Source of the DNA: Dugong dugon
Taxonomy: Eukaryota > Chordata > Mammalia > Sirenia > Dugongidae
Length of the DNA: 64,000 nucleotides
NCBI GenBank assembly: GCA_030035585.1
Contig: CM057462.1
Location: forward strand, 142,192,734 to 142,256,733
Reading direction: 5' to 3'
The position numbers and the translations under genes are program-made. The notes beneath the pieces were generated by a model. It was not told the DNA's origin. It was given only the letters and a program-made list of their open reading frames with translations, and made no database searches. This document shows, one piece after another, positions 10,983 through 23,631 of this stretch (position 1 is the stretch's first letter; each line of letters opens with the position of its first letter).

Positions 10983-11925
10983 ATGGCTACATGATATAGT
11001 GTACAAATAAAGCATTTACAGACTCTATTTGAGATCCATATTTTCTCTTACAAATTCACAATCACTCATGCTGAGACAGAAAAAACTATTTGACCCATTT
11101 TAGATCAGGTTATTGAGCTCAGAGTATTAGGCATTTTATGTAAAGTAGCAAATCTGCTGTATGGAGAAGCCAGGTATCAAATTAATTATTCTAACACTCA
11201 GAATTCTTTCTTTCATAACATAATTAATACCTCAATTGATTTAGCATAAAAATACAAGTTGAAAGGTTCTAACATTTGAAAAACAAAACCACATGTAGTG
11301 AGAAGAACTGAGAAAATAGAAAATTACATATTGATAAAGATAATGCTCTTTTGAAGGTTAAAGCTTCTTTTTATTCTTTAACTCTAACATATATGACTTT
11401 ACTCAGACTAATAACTCTGGTTAAAAGATACTGTGATTTTCACAGCCATGAAATGACATCTGCTCTCATCTTCTCCTGCTCTGTTTGTGTGTTACTGCAA
11501 GAGAGTGCTCATAAAGGAACTTATATTAAATCACTCAGACATAATACTCTACAAACAGCCTATGAAAATGATAATGACTATTCCTAATTAGCTGATCATC
11601 AAGCTATAATTACTTCAGGATAAATTAAGCTGTGGGTATTAAGGAAACGAAATGAAGTGCTTTTGTCGGAGTTTTTATTTTTTCATTTTTTTAAAAATGC
11701 AGTGCATTCAGCTAAGAAGGACAGAATAAGTTTAATTTCCCTTTAACCTCTGTGTGCATAAAGAAAGAAAATCAGAATTTCCAAAATCGAACCTGAAAAG
11801 TTCAATTGAAGCTGAGAGTTTTATTTCCGAATAGCTTTCTTGATAGTGAAGTACTATTAATTACTTTCAGATTTTGACCCCACTTATCTTTATTATGTCT
11901 TTTCAAGAGGAATACTATTAGAGCA
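10983..11925. other. Unique DNA with a possible MIR remnant
   Basis: The part at about 11085-11215 ('cccattttagatcagg', 'gagctcagagta', 'gccaggtatcaaa') resembles a plus-strand MIR SINE at low identity. A 78-residue open frame at 11351-11587 has no recognisable domain and I do not consider it a gene. Confidence 0.4.
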
Positions 11926-11929
11926 GTAC

Positions 11930-12552
11930 CTGGTCACTACCACTGGAGGAGTCCCACCGTGTGGAGGATGGCATGATAAAACCTCCCCATACCTAGCAGT
12001 TGTCAAGGCCACCAGGGAAGACGTGACTCATAGGCATTGGGTAAAACAGCATTTACCCACAGGAAAGAGAAGTAGAGTAAGATTAGCTTCAGTAGTGGAC
12101 GTCAGTTCCCCATGGTCAGCAGGTCAATCCCTGCAGCCCATATCAGATGGTGGGCTGCATGTACCCCTCTCATGCTGCAAGTGAAAGACCCTGTTCCCTC
12201 CCTGCTGAGAACAGATAAAGCAGTGGGATATGCCATGTGCCATGTGATGCACATATATAAAGCAGAACAAAAAAATATACATCCATCTGAAACAGGGAAT
12301 TATCACCAACCGAGGCAAAACACACAATGCAAAGTACGCTATCTTCATATACGGAGATGTTTCAGGCTCGAGATCCTGATTGGGCAGCCCGGAGAAAGAG
12401 TAGAGAGTCTGTCTCTCCAGGGCTGTTTTCCCAACAAATACTTTCATGTTTACCTTTGAAAAACAATGATCTGTTGTTAAAGAAAATACGAATGGAACTC
12501 TAAAATCTACAATTACAGTCTTGGATGAGATCATCCCAAAAGGTACTATCAT
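11930..12552. other. GC-richer unexplained stretch, possible old LTR or retrogene remnant
   Basis: This ~620-base stretch is clearly richer in G and C than its neighbours. It carries overlapping open frames of 115 residues on plus and 142 residues on minus, and 'atatataaagcag' near 12250 that resembles a TATA box. The end 'cagggctgttttcccaacaaatactttcatgtttacctt' is reminiscent of a retroviral LTR end. I recognise neither a protein family nor a repeat family. No poly(A) tail or duplication was found. Confidence 0.35.
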
Positions 12553-13770
12553 CGTTACTATATTTAAATGATTGACAGCTTGTTATTTGGAATTTATGTC
12601 GCAAATGGTATTGTGTTCAATTATATTAATTAGTCCAATAAAAATAAAAAGTGGCATGACGTACTCAGATTATTAAAAATATTCTTGCTGGATTCTCTGA
12701 GTTTGCATGCATAATTAGGTAGAAAATTCAGAAGATGCTCTATTGTGACATCTGCCAACTAATATAAAAGTTAATATAAAATGAATATGTTTAACCACAT
12801 GAAAAAGGACATGTCTTTCAATGCCTTAAAAATCAATTGAAAAGAAGCCAAATTAAAGTACAGTAAGTAACATGGACCATACAATTTTGTGAATTTGTGA
12901 TTTTTGTACTGTTTAGCAACCAGAACTTACTTATATGGATTCCCCTTGACTGTGTTCTCTGTTTACATATTATTCTTGGCAACTTTAATTTAGATTTCAA
13001 TCTTGCTTAAGATTTTAACTCTCAAGTAATTATGCTTTATACCACATTCGGGTCCTTAAGTTTGAATGGGTTCAGCGTGGTAGATTAGTGCATGCTAGAT
13101 TCATCTTACCAATGTATTGGAAAAAAATTTAAATGATGATGAACTTAGAATTTTAATAGACTGTAATTAATCTTCTGTAGCTTTTCCTAAATATGAATGT
13201 AACATATCTGCTCTCTAACCTAATTATAATATTGGTTGCAACAGTGTAATCTGTCATGCAAAACAGCTTTTCTGTTACATTAAAGTCAAAGTAATGCAGT
13301 TGGTGTAAGTTTTACTGGTTTTGAGTAATGACATATAATAAATACTCTAGGGAGTGCTACTGAAACCTTCTATTTTTGGAAATCTAAAGGACCCCTTTGA
13401 ATACAGAAAAGACTCATACATTCTTATCCTTTTACAATCTCAAATATTCCTGCTTTCTGGTGTAAAAAGAGGGCAGAATACAAGGCTAAATGATAATGAC
13501 ACTGTACTCCTGGGCTTGGTTTTTCAATGCATTTGAAGGACCCATCCTATTTTGTCTGATGAGTCAAATAAAAAAGTCAGCGTTTAGGAAAAATATGCTG
13601 CTTACATTCTCACACTCTGGATCAATCTTTGTCTAATATTAGAATTCTTCTAGAAATCCATAGATAATTTAAACCATTGCAGTCAGCATCTATATGCTGA
13701 TATAGCTTATGTTAGGCCAGGCTTTTGAAATGCTAGTTAGGGCTTTTCAAATGCTCAGTATCGCCCTCAA
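12553..13770. other. Unique AT-rich DNA
   Basis: Nothing recognisable on either strand. Confidence 0.5.
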
Positions 13771-13774
13771 TGGC

Positions 13775-14095
13775 TATTCTTCTTTATTAAAAATATTTAT
13801 TGTTGGTTTATATTGTGCATGTCTGTTTTAGGAACTGAAGGAACTATAGGGGACACTTAAAAATTAACCTGATCTGGTGTAGCTCACAATTTAGTGTGAA
13901 GATAGATATAAAAATACCCACAAAAATAAATATAACATTATAAATTATAATAAGTGTTAAACAAAATAAGATGGTACTTTTTTGGAGGAGGGGGAGGCTA
14001 ATGGCAACCAGAAAGGCTTTAGGTAGAAGACATATTTAATCATAGAACTGAATGATAGGCAAAAGCTAACCCAGTACCTGGAATAAAGACTATTC
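13775..14095. repeat. Possible ancient mammalian interspersed repeat
   Basis: The order of motifs (an 'aggggacac' start, 'agctcacaatttagtg', 'aataagtgttaaacaaaataag', 'aggcaaaagctaaccc') resembles a common old mammalian repeat with 'gatacagcagtgaa..', 'gagcttacattctag' and 'gataagtgctatg'. Divergence is high and I cannot name the family securely. Confidence 0.35.
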
Positions 14096-14114
14096 CAAGG
14101 AGCAGACACAACAC

Positions 14115-14125
14115 GAGCTTCTTTT
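14115..14125. repeat. Target-site duplication, left copy
   Basis: 'gagcttctttt' recurs exactly at 22505-22515, at the 5' end of the long L1. Confidence 0.85.
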
Positions 14126-15306
14126 TTTTAAAATTTATTTATTTATTTATTTTATAGTACTTCAGGTGAAGACGTACAGAACAAAAAGTTTCTCATGAAA
14201 CAGAAGTACACATGTTGTTTTATGACATTGGTTAACAACCCCACAACATATCAACCCTCTAAATTCTCAACCTTTTTTTTTTGGTGAAAATACACATAGC
14301 CAAAGATACACCATTTCAAAAATCTCTACATGCACAGTTCAGTGACATTGACTACGCTCTTCCAATTGTGCTGTTATTCTCACTTAAGATGAAGGCTTAC
14401 AGAACAAAAAAGTTTCTCATTTAACAGTTACTACAAATGTTGCCCTATGACAATGGTTAACAATCTCACAACACATCAACAATATCCTTACTCAACCTTG
14501 GGTCCCTATCACCAGCTTCCTTGTCCCCTTCTGCTTTCTGGCCCTTGTCACTGGACTCCTGTACCTCATTAGTCGCATTTGGTTTTACGGGGCTGTCCAC
14601 TCCCAGCCTGAACAGTGAACCTCGGACGTAACTTCACCACTGAGCTAAAAGGGTGTCTGGGGGCCATACTCTCGGGGTTTCTCCAGTCTCCTTTAGGCCA
14701 GCAAATCTGGTCTTTTTTTTGTGAGTTAGAATTATGCTCTCCATACTTCTCCAGCTCTGTCCAGAACCCTCTGTTGTGATCCTGGTCAGAGCAGTCAGTG
14801 GTGGTAGCCAGGCACCATCTAGCTGTACTGGACTCAGTCCGGGGGAGGCCTTGGTAGCTGTGGACAATTAGTCCTTCGGACTAATCTTTTCCTTGTATCC
14901 TGTTCTCTTCATTCTCCCTTGCTCCTGAAGGGATGAGACCAGTGGAGTATCTTAGATGACCACTTACAGGCTTTTAAGACCCTAGACACTACTCACCAAG
15001 GTAGAATGCAGAGCATTGTTTTTATAAGCTGTGTCATGCCGACTGAGCTAGATGTTCCCGAGACCATGGTCCCCATAGCCCTCCGTCCAGCAATTCAGTC
15101 CCTCAGGGAGTTTGGATGTGTCTATGGGGCTTCCATGACCTGTCCTTGTACAGGTTGTGCTAGTTTCCCCTGTATTGTGTACTGTCTCACCCTTCACCCA
15201 AGATACCACTTATCTATTGTCTATTTGGTATTTCCCCCCCATCCCTCCCATTCCTGGTAACCAACAAAGATTGTTACATTTTGTGTGTGAACTTTTTCAT
15301 GGGTTT

Positions 15307-18300
15307 TTACAATAGAGGCCTCATACAATATTTGTCCTTTTGAGACTGCCTTATTTCACTCAGCATAATGTTCTCCAGTTTCATCCATGTTATGTGATGC
15401 TTCACAGATTCATTGTTGTTCTTTCTCATTGCATAGTACTCCATTGTGTGTATGTACCATAGTTTCTTTATCCATTCATCTGTTGATGGGCATCTAGGTT
15501 GTTTCTATCGTTTTGCTATTGTGAACAATGCTGCCATGAACATAGGTGTGCATATGTCTATTCGAGTGATGACTTTATTTTTCTAGGATATATTCCTAGG
15601 AGTGGGATTGTGGGATTGAATGGTATGTCTATTTCTAGCTTTCTGAGGAAGAGCCATATCATCTTCCAAAATGGTTGTATCATTTTGCATTCCCACCAGC
15701 AGTGCGTAAGTGTTCCGATCTCCCCACAGCCCCTCCAACATTTGTTATTTCCAGTGTTTTTGATGCATGCCAGTAATGCCTGGGTGAGATGGTATCTCAT
15801 TGTGGTTTTAATTTGCATTTCTCTAATGGCTAGCGATCGCAAGCATTTCCTCATGTGTCTATTGGCCATTTGAATGTCTTCTTTGGTGAAGTGTCTGTTC
15901 ATTACCTTTGCCCATATTTTAATAGGATTATTTGTATTTTTGTTGTAGAGGTGTTAGATTTTCTTGTAGATGATGGAGATTAGACCTTTGTCTGACTTGT
16001 ACTGTCCAAAAATTTTTTCCCAGTCTGTAGGTTCTCTTTTGACTCTTTTGGTGAAGTCTTTTGAAGAGCATAGGCGTTTGATTTTTAGAAGATCCCAGGT
16101 ATCTAGCTTATCTATTGGGGTTTGTGCGTTGATGGTTATGGTTTGTATCCTGTTAATGCCATGTATTAAGGCCTGTAGTGTTGGTCCTATTTTTTCTTCT
16201 ATGAACTTTATAGTTTTAGGCTTTATATTTAGGTCTTTGATCCATTTTGAAGTAGCTTTTGCATACGGTGTGAGGTATGGGTCCTGTTTCATTTTTTTGC
16301 AGATGGATATCCAGTTTTGCCAGCACCATTAGTTAAAAAGACTGTCTTTTCCCCATTTGATGGACTTTGGGCCCTTGTCGAAGATCAGGTGACTGTAGGT
16401 GGATGGCTTTACATCTGGGTTCTCAATTCTGTTCCATTGGTCAAAGTATCTGTCATTGTACCAGTACCAGGCTGTTTTGACTACTGTAGCTGTATAGTAG
16501 GTTCTGAAGTCAGGTAGTGTGAGTCCTCCAACTTTATTCTTCTGCTTCAGTAGTGCTTTACTTATTAGGGGCTTCTTCCCTTTCCATATAAAGTGAATGA
16601 TTAGTTTTTCCATCTCTTTGAAGAATGTTGTTGGTATTTGGATCTGGATTGCATTGTATTTGTAAATTGCTTTAGGTATAATTGACATTTTCATAATGTT
16701 GAGTCTGCCTATCCATGAGCATGGTATGTTTTTCCATTTATGTAGATCACTTTGGGTTTCTTGCAGTGGTGTTTTGTAGATTTCTTTGTATAGGTCTTTC
16801 ACATCCCAGGTCAGATTTATTCCTAAGTATTTTATCTTTTTAGGGGCTATTGAAAATGGTATTGTTTTCCTGATTTCCTTTTGATTGTTCTCCTTATTGA
16901 TGTATAGGAATCCAACAGATTTTTGAATGTTTATCTTGTATCCTGCCACTCTGCTAAATCTTTCTATTAGTTCCAGTAGGTTACTTGTGGAGTCTTTATG
17001 ATTTTCTATGTATAGCATCATATCATCTGCAAACAGGGACAGTTGAACTTCTTCATTACCAATTTGGATGCCCTTTATTTCTTTTTCTTGCCTTATTGCT
17101 CTAGCTAGAACTTCCAGCACAATTTTAAATAGGAGTGGTGATAAAGGGCATCCTTGTCTTGTTCCCGTTTTCAAAAGGAATGTTTTCAGCCTCTCCATTA
17201 AGAATGATGTTGGCCATTGGTTTTGCATAGAAGCCCTTTATTAAGTTGAGAAATTTCCCTTCTATACTGATTTGATTGAGAGTTTTTATCAGGAATGGGT
17301 GTTGGACTTTGTCAAATGCCTTTTCTGTGTCAATTGAGACGATCATGTGCTTCTTTTATTTCATTTTATTTATGTGGTGGATTACGTTGATTGATTTTCT
17401 AATGTTGAACCATCCTTGCATACCTGGTATGAATCCTACTTGGTTGTGTTGGATTATTTTTTTGATATGATGCTGAATTCTATTGACTAGAATTTTGTTT
17501 AGAATTTTTGCATCTGTATTCATGAGAGATACTGGTCTGTAATTTTCTTTTTTTGTGACGTCTTTGCCTGGTTTTGGTATCAGCGTTATGCTGGCTTCAT
17601 AGAATGAATTTGGAAGTGTTGCTTCCTCTTCTATGCTCTCAAATAGCTTGAATAGTACTGTTACAAGCTCTTCTGTAAATGTTCTGTAGAATTCTCTAGT
17701 GAAGCCACCTGGGCCAGGGCTTTTTTTGGGTAGGAGTTTTTTTTATTACTTTTTCAATCTTTTCTCTTATTATGGGTCTGTTCAGATTTTCAACATCACT
17801 TTGTTATAGTTTGGGTAGGCCATGTGTTTCTAGAAATTTATCCATTTTTTCTAGGTTTTCAAATTTGTTGGAGTATAGTTTTTCGTAATATTCTGTTATA
17901 ATCCCTTTTTATTTCAGTTGGGTCTGTTGTAATGACCCCCATTTCATTTCTTATTTGGGTTATTTGTGTTCTCTGCTGTTTCTCTTTTGTCAGTCTGGCC
18001 AGCGGTTTGTCGATTTTGGTGGTTTTTTCAAAGAACGAACTTTTGGTTTTGTTGATTCTTTCTATTGTTTTTCTGTTCTCTGTTTCATTTATTTCTGCTC
18101 TGATCTTTACTATTTCCTTTCTTCCAATGGCTGTGGGCTTTTTTTGCTGTTCTCTTTCTATTTGTTTGAGTTGTGTAGTTAAGCTTTTGATTTTATCCCT
18201 TTCTTCTTTTTTGACGTGTACGTCTATTGCTATAAATTGTCCTCTAAAGACTGTCTTTGCTGTGTCCCAAAGGTTTTGGTATGATGTGTTTTCATTCTCA

Positions 18301-19129
18301 TTTGATTCTAGGAATTTTTTGATTCCATCTCTGATTTCTTCTATTACCCAGTGATGTGTGGTCAGGGTATTATTCAGTTTCTATGTAGTTGATTTTTTTC
18401 CCTTGCTGTTTCTATTGTTAATTTCTACCTTGATGGCATTGTGGTCAGAGAAGATACTTTGAATTATCTCAATGTTTTGGATCTTGTTGAGGATTGCTCT
18501 GTGGCCTACGATGTGGTCTATTCTGGAGAACGTTCCATGTGCATTGGAAAAGAATGTGTAGTTTGCAGCAGTTGGATGGAGTGTTCTATATATGTCTATG
18601 AGGTCAAGCTGGCTTATTGTGTCCTTTAGGTCTTCTGTATCTTTGCTGAGTTTCTTCTTAGTTGTTCTGTCCTTTACTGAGAGTGGTGTGTTGAAGTCTC
18701 CTACTATTATTGTGGAACTGTCAATTTCTCTTTTCAGTGTTGTTAGAGTTTGTTTTATGTGTTTTGGGGCCCTGTCCTTGGGTGCGTAGATGTTTATTAT
18801 AGTTATGTCTTCATGATGGATCATCCCCTTAATCATTATATAGTGTCCTTCTTTATCTTTTATGGTAGATTAAGTTTTAAAGTCTATTTTATCTCAGATT
18901 AGAATTGCCACTCCTGCACTTTTTTGGTAGTTGTTAGCTTGATACTTTTTTTGCCAACCTTTGACTTTTAATAAATTCACATCTTTGTTTCTAAGGTGTA
19001 TCTCCTGTGGACAGCATATTGATGGATCCTATTTTTTATCCATTCTGCCACTCTCTTTCTCTTTACGGGTGCATTGAGTCCATTTACATTCAGTGTAATT
19101 TTTGATAGATGTGGGTTTGTTGCTGTCAT
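15307..19129 (-). pseudogene. L1 ORF2 pseudogene (endonuclease, reverse transcriptase, Cys-rich)
   Basis: ORF2 would span about 1274 codons, the usual length. The start codon at 19127-19129 opens a reading like 'MTATNPHLS..TLNVNGLN', the known start of the APE-like endonuclease. Endonuclease motifs 'VGDFNTPLS' and 'SDHNAIKVEI' lie in the 151-residue open stretch at 18381-18836. The polymerase is in 16329-17228: '[13 protein letters not shown]', then the catalytic 'FADDMMLYI', then 'YLGINLT' and '[16 protein letters not shown]'. The Cys-rich end '[20 protein letters not shown]' lies in 15558-15902. The frame shifts between these blocks, and 15558 interrupts the last one, so the 1.3-kb polyprotein cannot be made. 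Key catalytic aspartates are still visible, which suggests fairly recent decay. Confidence 0.92.
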
Positions 19130-19552
19130 CTTGTAGTGCTTTTTTTTGTGGTGCTGATGTTTTCTTTGTTCTTCTTACTCTCCTGTGCTGAGTTACTTTT
19201 GTTTGTGGATTTTTTTTTCATTTCTTTTGTTTTGGTTGGTTTTGTTTTTGCTGAGACTTTATGTTTTTCTTCTTTTTTTAATGAATATTGTTATTAACTT
19301 TCTTTGTGGTTACCATAAATTTTACCTTTATCTTTCTAAGTTTGAAGCAGTCTACCATTACTTGGTATCACCTTGCCTTCCTCTCCATTAGAAGGTTCTA
19401 TACCTATGCCATTTATTCCTTCTTTTTTTGTTTCGATGTTTTTGTGATTTACTGATTAACTGCTCTGATTCCCTGTTGTTTTTCTTTTGGTTTTGGATAG
19501 TCCTTGAGAGTTCTTTTCCTAGATTGGTATCTGGCTGGTAGGATCCTGTGTC

Positions 19553-20601
19553 CTAGGTTCTTCCTGTGAGCTGAAGCAGTTTGTCCTCAGTTCTAAGAAC
19601 TTGCTTTAATAATTCTTGTAAGTTTGGTTTGACCTTTACATATTCACTTAATTTCTGTTTATCTGGAAATGACCTAATTTTACCATCAAATTTGAATGAG
19701 AGTTTTGCAGGGTATATTATTCTTGTCTGGCAATTTTTTTCTTTCAAGGTTTTATATATGTCATCCCACTGCTTTCTTGCCTGCATGGTTTCTGCCAAAT
19801 TATCTGAGCTTAGTCTTATTGTTTCTCCTCTGTATGTGACTTCCTGTTTTTCATGAGCTGCTCTCAGGATTCTTTGTTTGTCTGTTGTTTTGACAAGTGT
19901 GAATATGATATGCCTTGCTGATTTTCTTTTGGGATCTCTTCTATATGGGGTTCATTGAGCTTCTTGGATGGCCAGCTTTTCATCTTTCATGAGATTGTGG
20001 AAGTTTTCTGTCAGCAGTTCCTCAATGATCCTCTCTGTGTTTTCTGTTTTCTCCCCCTGTTCTGGAACTCCAATCACTTGAAAATTTTGGCTTTTGATTG
20101 TACCCCACATAACTCTCAGGTTCTCTTCATTTTCTTTGTTCCTTTTTCTTAGTTTTCCTCAAACAGAGTTGTATCCAAGTGTTTGTCTTCAATTCCACTG
20201 ATCCTGTCTTCCAGCATTTCAAATCTGCTTCTCAGCCCTTCTATGACATTGTCCATTTCTGAAATCTTGTTGTTTATCTTTTGGATTTCTAATTGTTGTC
20301 TGTGTATAATTTCTAGTTGTGAATTTATTTTGACATTTTTTTCCTGCATTATTTTCCTGAATTCTTCCAATTTTTTGTCCGTATTTTCCATGAATTTTTC
20401 TATTTCTTCCTCATGTTTGTCAGCTTTTTGACTCAGTTCTTGGAGAATTCTGAGTATTAGTGATTTGAATTCTGTATCAAGTAGTTGTAGTGCATTTTCT
20501 TCCAGAGGAGAGTCATCTGGTGTTTTATTTTGGACCCCTACTGGAACCATCCTGTCCTGTTTTTGTAAATGTTTTGATATTGTCTGCTGTCTTTGGGGCA
20601 T
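19553..20601 (-). pseudogene. L1 ORF1 pseudogene (RNA-binding coiled-coil protein)
   Basis: The likely start at 20599-20601 opens 'MPQRQQTISKHLQKQDRMV'. A long heptad-rich region follows ('LEFRKIMQEKN', 'SQLEIIHRQQLEIQKINNKISEMD'; the first read as LEEFRKIMQEKN), the trimerising coiled coil of ORF1p. The frame stops at 20149. The C-terminal domain is readable in another frame at 19553-19798: 'MQARKQWDDIYKTLKEKN' and 'FPDKQKLSEYVKVKPNLQELL', matching the known ORF1p C-terminal block. Total span is about 350 codons, the normal size, but it is broken between the coiled coil and the RNA-recognition part. Confidence 0.88.
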
Positions 20602-22504
20602 TCAGTAGTTATTTTTCTTGTTTATCGATTGTAGATTTGTTTGTTTTGTTCCTTTTTTTAAAAAAATTTGACTATGTCCGAGCAGGCGGACTGTGTGTTC
20701 TTTGTTGTTTGCTCATCAGTGGGCACAATTATTTTCGCCTCCTTCTTCAACTGGTAGGGTCAGTCACTCAGATATGGTACGGCAGGGCAGGTCTATCTGA
20801 AAAGGAGGTACTGGGATGGGTTGTTTGTGGGACTTACTACAGCCACCAGAGTTGGTTGGTAATCAGTGCAGGGCAGGTTCCAGTAGGCTGTGCCTGTGCT
20901 GCTTGGTGGTGTGATATCAAGCACACGGTGCAGGTAGGCAGGATGCAGCGGGGAGATTGTGATGTGTGGAGCTAAGATGGATATGGGAGAAAGGAGAGAG
21001 GAGAGAGGAACAGGAGCCAAAAACATACAAACAAACAGAAAACAATGCTACGGGAGCTTGCCACTGGAGTGGAAAGATGAGAGAGTATGAAATGGAGAAA
21101 AACAGAGAGGGGAGGAGGAAGAAAAGAAAAGAATGAATAAATAAGAATCACAAAGGTTAAAGAACCGCAAAGTTCCCAGGGATCCCACTGGTGCAGCTAT
21201 GAGGTCTGGGGACATTGCTCTCAGGTGTTGCACTACATCCTGGCTAGAAAGCATAGAGGTATACAATGCCAGGTATTCAGGGAACAGAAGGAGAAGGAAG
21301 ATATAGAGAGATGAGAAACTGAGCAATGAAGAAAGACAAAAAGGGAAAAAGAGGAAAAAGAAAACAAATTAAAAAAAAAAAAAACAAGAAAGGCCCCCAA
21401 AGAAACAGGAAAAAAAAAAAAAACATAAAAAGAAATGCTCTCAGGGATCCCTCTACACGTCTCTGGAAGCCGAATGGCAGTCTCCCTGCCATGCAGCTCA
21501 GCCTGGCCAGAAAGGGCTCCCAACTGAAGAAAAGGAAAAGAAAACAAACAAACAATCCAAAAAAAATAAATAAATAAATAAACATAAGCCCCGGGATCCC
21601 ACCAGCACAGCAGCCCAAACCAGGAAGCAGCTCCACACTTGAACGGAGCTCTGCAGCCCCTCAGGAAGAAGCAAAGATGGCACACGGAGCCAGGGACTTG
21701 AGTGAAGTGAGGGGGAGGTGGCGAGAGCTAAGTAAGAAATCAAAAGAAGCAGAAAAAAAGAAAGCAACATTAGCAGCCAACAAATGGCACTCAGAGAGTC
21801 AGCTAGCGCTGGCTGGTGTTTCTGGACAAGAGACTGTCTGTGGGAAGCAGAGGGGGCCGAGTGTGGGTGAAGAAGGGTCGAGAGTGGGAAAGCGTATATC
21901 ACAAATTACTGGAGCTCTGCATCCCCTCAGGAAGAAGCAAAGATGGCTCACGGAGCGAGGTACTTGAGCAAAATGAGGGGGAGGTGGGGAGAGGCAAGGA
22001 AGAAATAAAGGAAGTGGAAAAAAAGCAACACCAGCACTAACAAATGGCACTCAGAGAGCCAACCGTTCGGGTGTGTGGAATCCAAGCAGCTGCTGTTTCT
22101 AGGTCAAGAAACTGTGGCCGCGGGGAGCAGAGGAGGCTGAGTCGGGGTGAAGAAGGGTGGGGGGTGGCAAAGCGTATATCACAAATTACCAGTTGTTTTG
22201 TCTCCTGCTGGAAGCTCTTTGAGGCTGCTTTCTCGTACCCCCATTTGCTGGTCTCTGGTAGGAGTCCAAGATGGTGGATCCGCGCTGCGTTAGCTGGTAG
22301 GGGACCTCTGCATGAATCTCTCCTCGCTCTCCGTTCTCTGTCAGTTTTCTCACTCCATTTGGTGGTTGGCTGAGTTCTTTATTTCTTCAATTGATGTTTT
22401 AGGGTTTCAGGATTGTTGTATTCTCTGTTCGGCTTAGTTTTTTGGATCTTTACTGTGGAGGGACGGTGTGGTGCTTCTGCCTAGAGTGCCATTTTTTTCT
22501 CCAT
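20602..22504 (-). promoter_or_regulatory. L1 5'UTR / internal promoter region
   Basis: By position this is the L1 5'UTR, where the family carries its RNA polymerase II promoter; promoter activity here is inference. The part near 21100-21600 is purine-rich on the plus strand with several A runs, giving spurious long open frames. The far end (22200-22493) is the transcription-start side and agrees with the second L1 (31170-31465). It ends 'ctagagtgccatt', i.e. an L1 start of 'aatggcactctag'. Confidence 0.75.
21645..22190 (-). repeat. Tandem duplication in the L1 5'UTR (2 x ~270 bp)
   Basis: Unit 1 begins 'ggagctctgcagcccctcag' at 21645 and unit 2 'ggagctctgcatcccctcag' at 21911. Both continue through 'gaagaagcaaagatggc', 'aaatggcactcagagag' and 'gcgtatatcacaaattac'. 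The spacing is 266 bases. The L1 at 26223-31475 has only one such unit (about 30884-31165). Confidence 0.9.
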
Positions 22505-22515
22505 GAGCTTCTTTT

Positions 22516-23618
22516 GACATCTGCTGTCTACACAGATGATGGGGTGGCCACACCACCATGAGACATATATTTTATTTTAAATGTATCGCTGTGTCATTCT
22601 TCCAATATTTGATCTAGTTGAACAAACAGCTGTTTCAAAGTTTATAGCTATATAGGATTTTGTGTGTTGAACAGAATGTAGACAGGCTGTTTGTAATATT
22701 TGACATTTCACACAAATCAACAAGTGTGGAAATACCCAGTTCCCTTTATTTTAAGGTCAATACCACATTTTGTGCACTCATGTGCTCTAATATGCTCTAG
22801 CACTCTGACTTAAATTAGAACTGTATCTGAGGTTTTGGATGGACAGAATAACAGTGAATGCACACATTTACTTTTGTTCTTTGAATGAAAAGAACAGAGA
22901 TGGTAGTAAAGCAAATATACTTTATCATTGGAATTAAATTGGTCATTGACAACTCAGCTGTCAGCAAGCTTGAAAGAACATTGATACTATTATAGTCTCT
23001 TGCTGTGCAAGATTAATACATGCTAGAAAATGGTCTAAGAATACAATATAGAAGCTTGTGAAGCTGAAGATTCTGTGTACAATAAATATACTCCATTTTA
23101 CTTGATAAATTGTATAGCTTTAAAATAATTCCTACCTGTTGATATAATAGTAAATAGAATGTAATGTACCTTAAATCTTATTACTAACAAATAGTGGGTT
23201 TTTATTTATTGCCAAACCAAAAAAAAAAAAAAAAAAAAAGTAGTCCTTGGGGCCACAGAAAATCCTGCTAAATATCCTGCATACTTAATTTTTAGGTGTA
23301 GTGTCAGCCCCAACTAGGTATATTGTTTCCTCATTTAAGTGTTTAAGTTTTTTGTATGTTACCACACATGTTGATGGAAGAAATATGGTCTATAAATCAT
23401 GAGTCTTGATCCTATGTCGTATCCACTTTTCGGAACTAAAGTAAGCCTGTCTATCATCTTTCTTCATTAAAAAAAAAAAAAAATCTACTAGAAAAAAATC
23501 ACTGCCAGTTGGAGGATACCTACCTCAGTTAGGGTGCTCTACCAAGAAGATGGCTCAACGTAATTGTGTTGGTTCAGAGATCAATTCCTAACTGACAATG
23601 GTGCAAAATGTCTGTAAG
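22516..23618. other. Unique DNA with A runs and a possible MER5 remnant
   Basis: Mostly unrecognised. A (A)20 run lies near 23219-23239. Directly after it 'ccttggggccacagaaaatcctgctaaatatcctgc' resembles part of a MER5-type (hAT-Charlie) element at low identity; I hold that loosely. Confidence 0.35.
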
Positions 23619-23619
23619 T

Positions 23620-23631
23620 ATTTCAAATATG
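23620..23631. repeat. Target-site duplication, left copy
   Basis: 'atttcaaatatg' recurs exactly at 23931-23942, flanking the RTE fragment. Confidence 0.9.

Larger units (their letters stand above)
14126..22504 (-). mobile_element. Near full-length L1 (8.4 kb)
   Basis: All parts are present in minus orientation: T-rich tail, 3'UTR (14150-15306), ORF2 (15307-19129), a short spacer, ORF1 (about 19553-20601) and a long 5'UTR (20602-22504). The flanking 'gagcttctttt' duplication at 14115-14125 and 22505-22515 shows one insertion event reaching the 5' end. The 5'UTR, about 1.9 kb, is enlarged by an internal tandem duplication. Both ORFs carry stops and frameshifts, so the element is inactive. It is the best reference copy for interpreting the other L1 pieces of the same subfamily (8266, 26223, 55085). 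Confidence 0.93.

Noticed and set aside
12112..12552. Possible host exon (115 and 142 residue frames on opposite strands)
   Set aside because: Neither translation resembles a protein family I know. Kept as an unexplained region, not as a gene.
21233..22050. Many overlapping open frames of 70-150 residues on both strands
   Set aside because: They are products of purine-rich, A-run-rich L1 5'UTR sequence. The predicted peptides are low-complexity (F/L/S or K/R) and have no domain.
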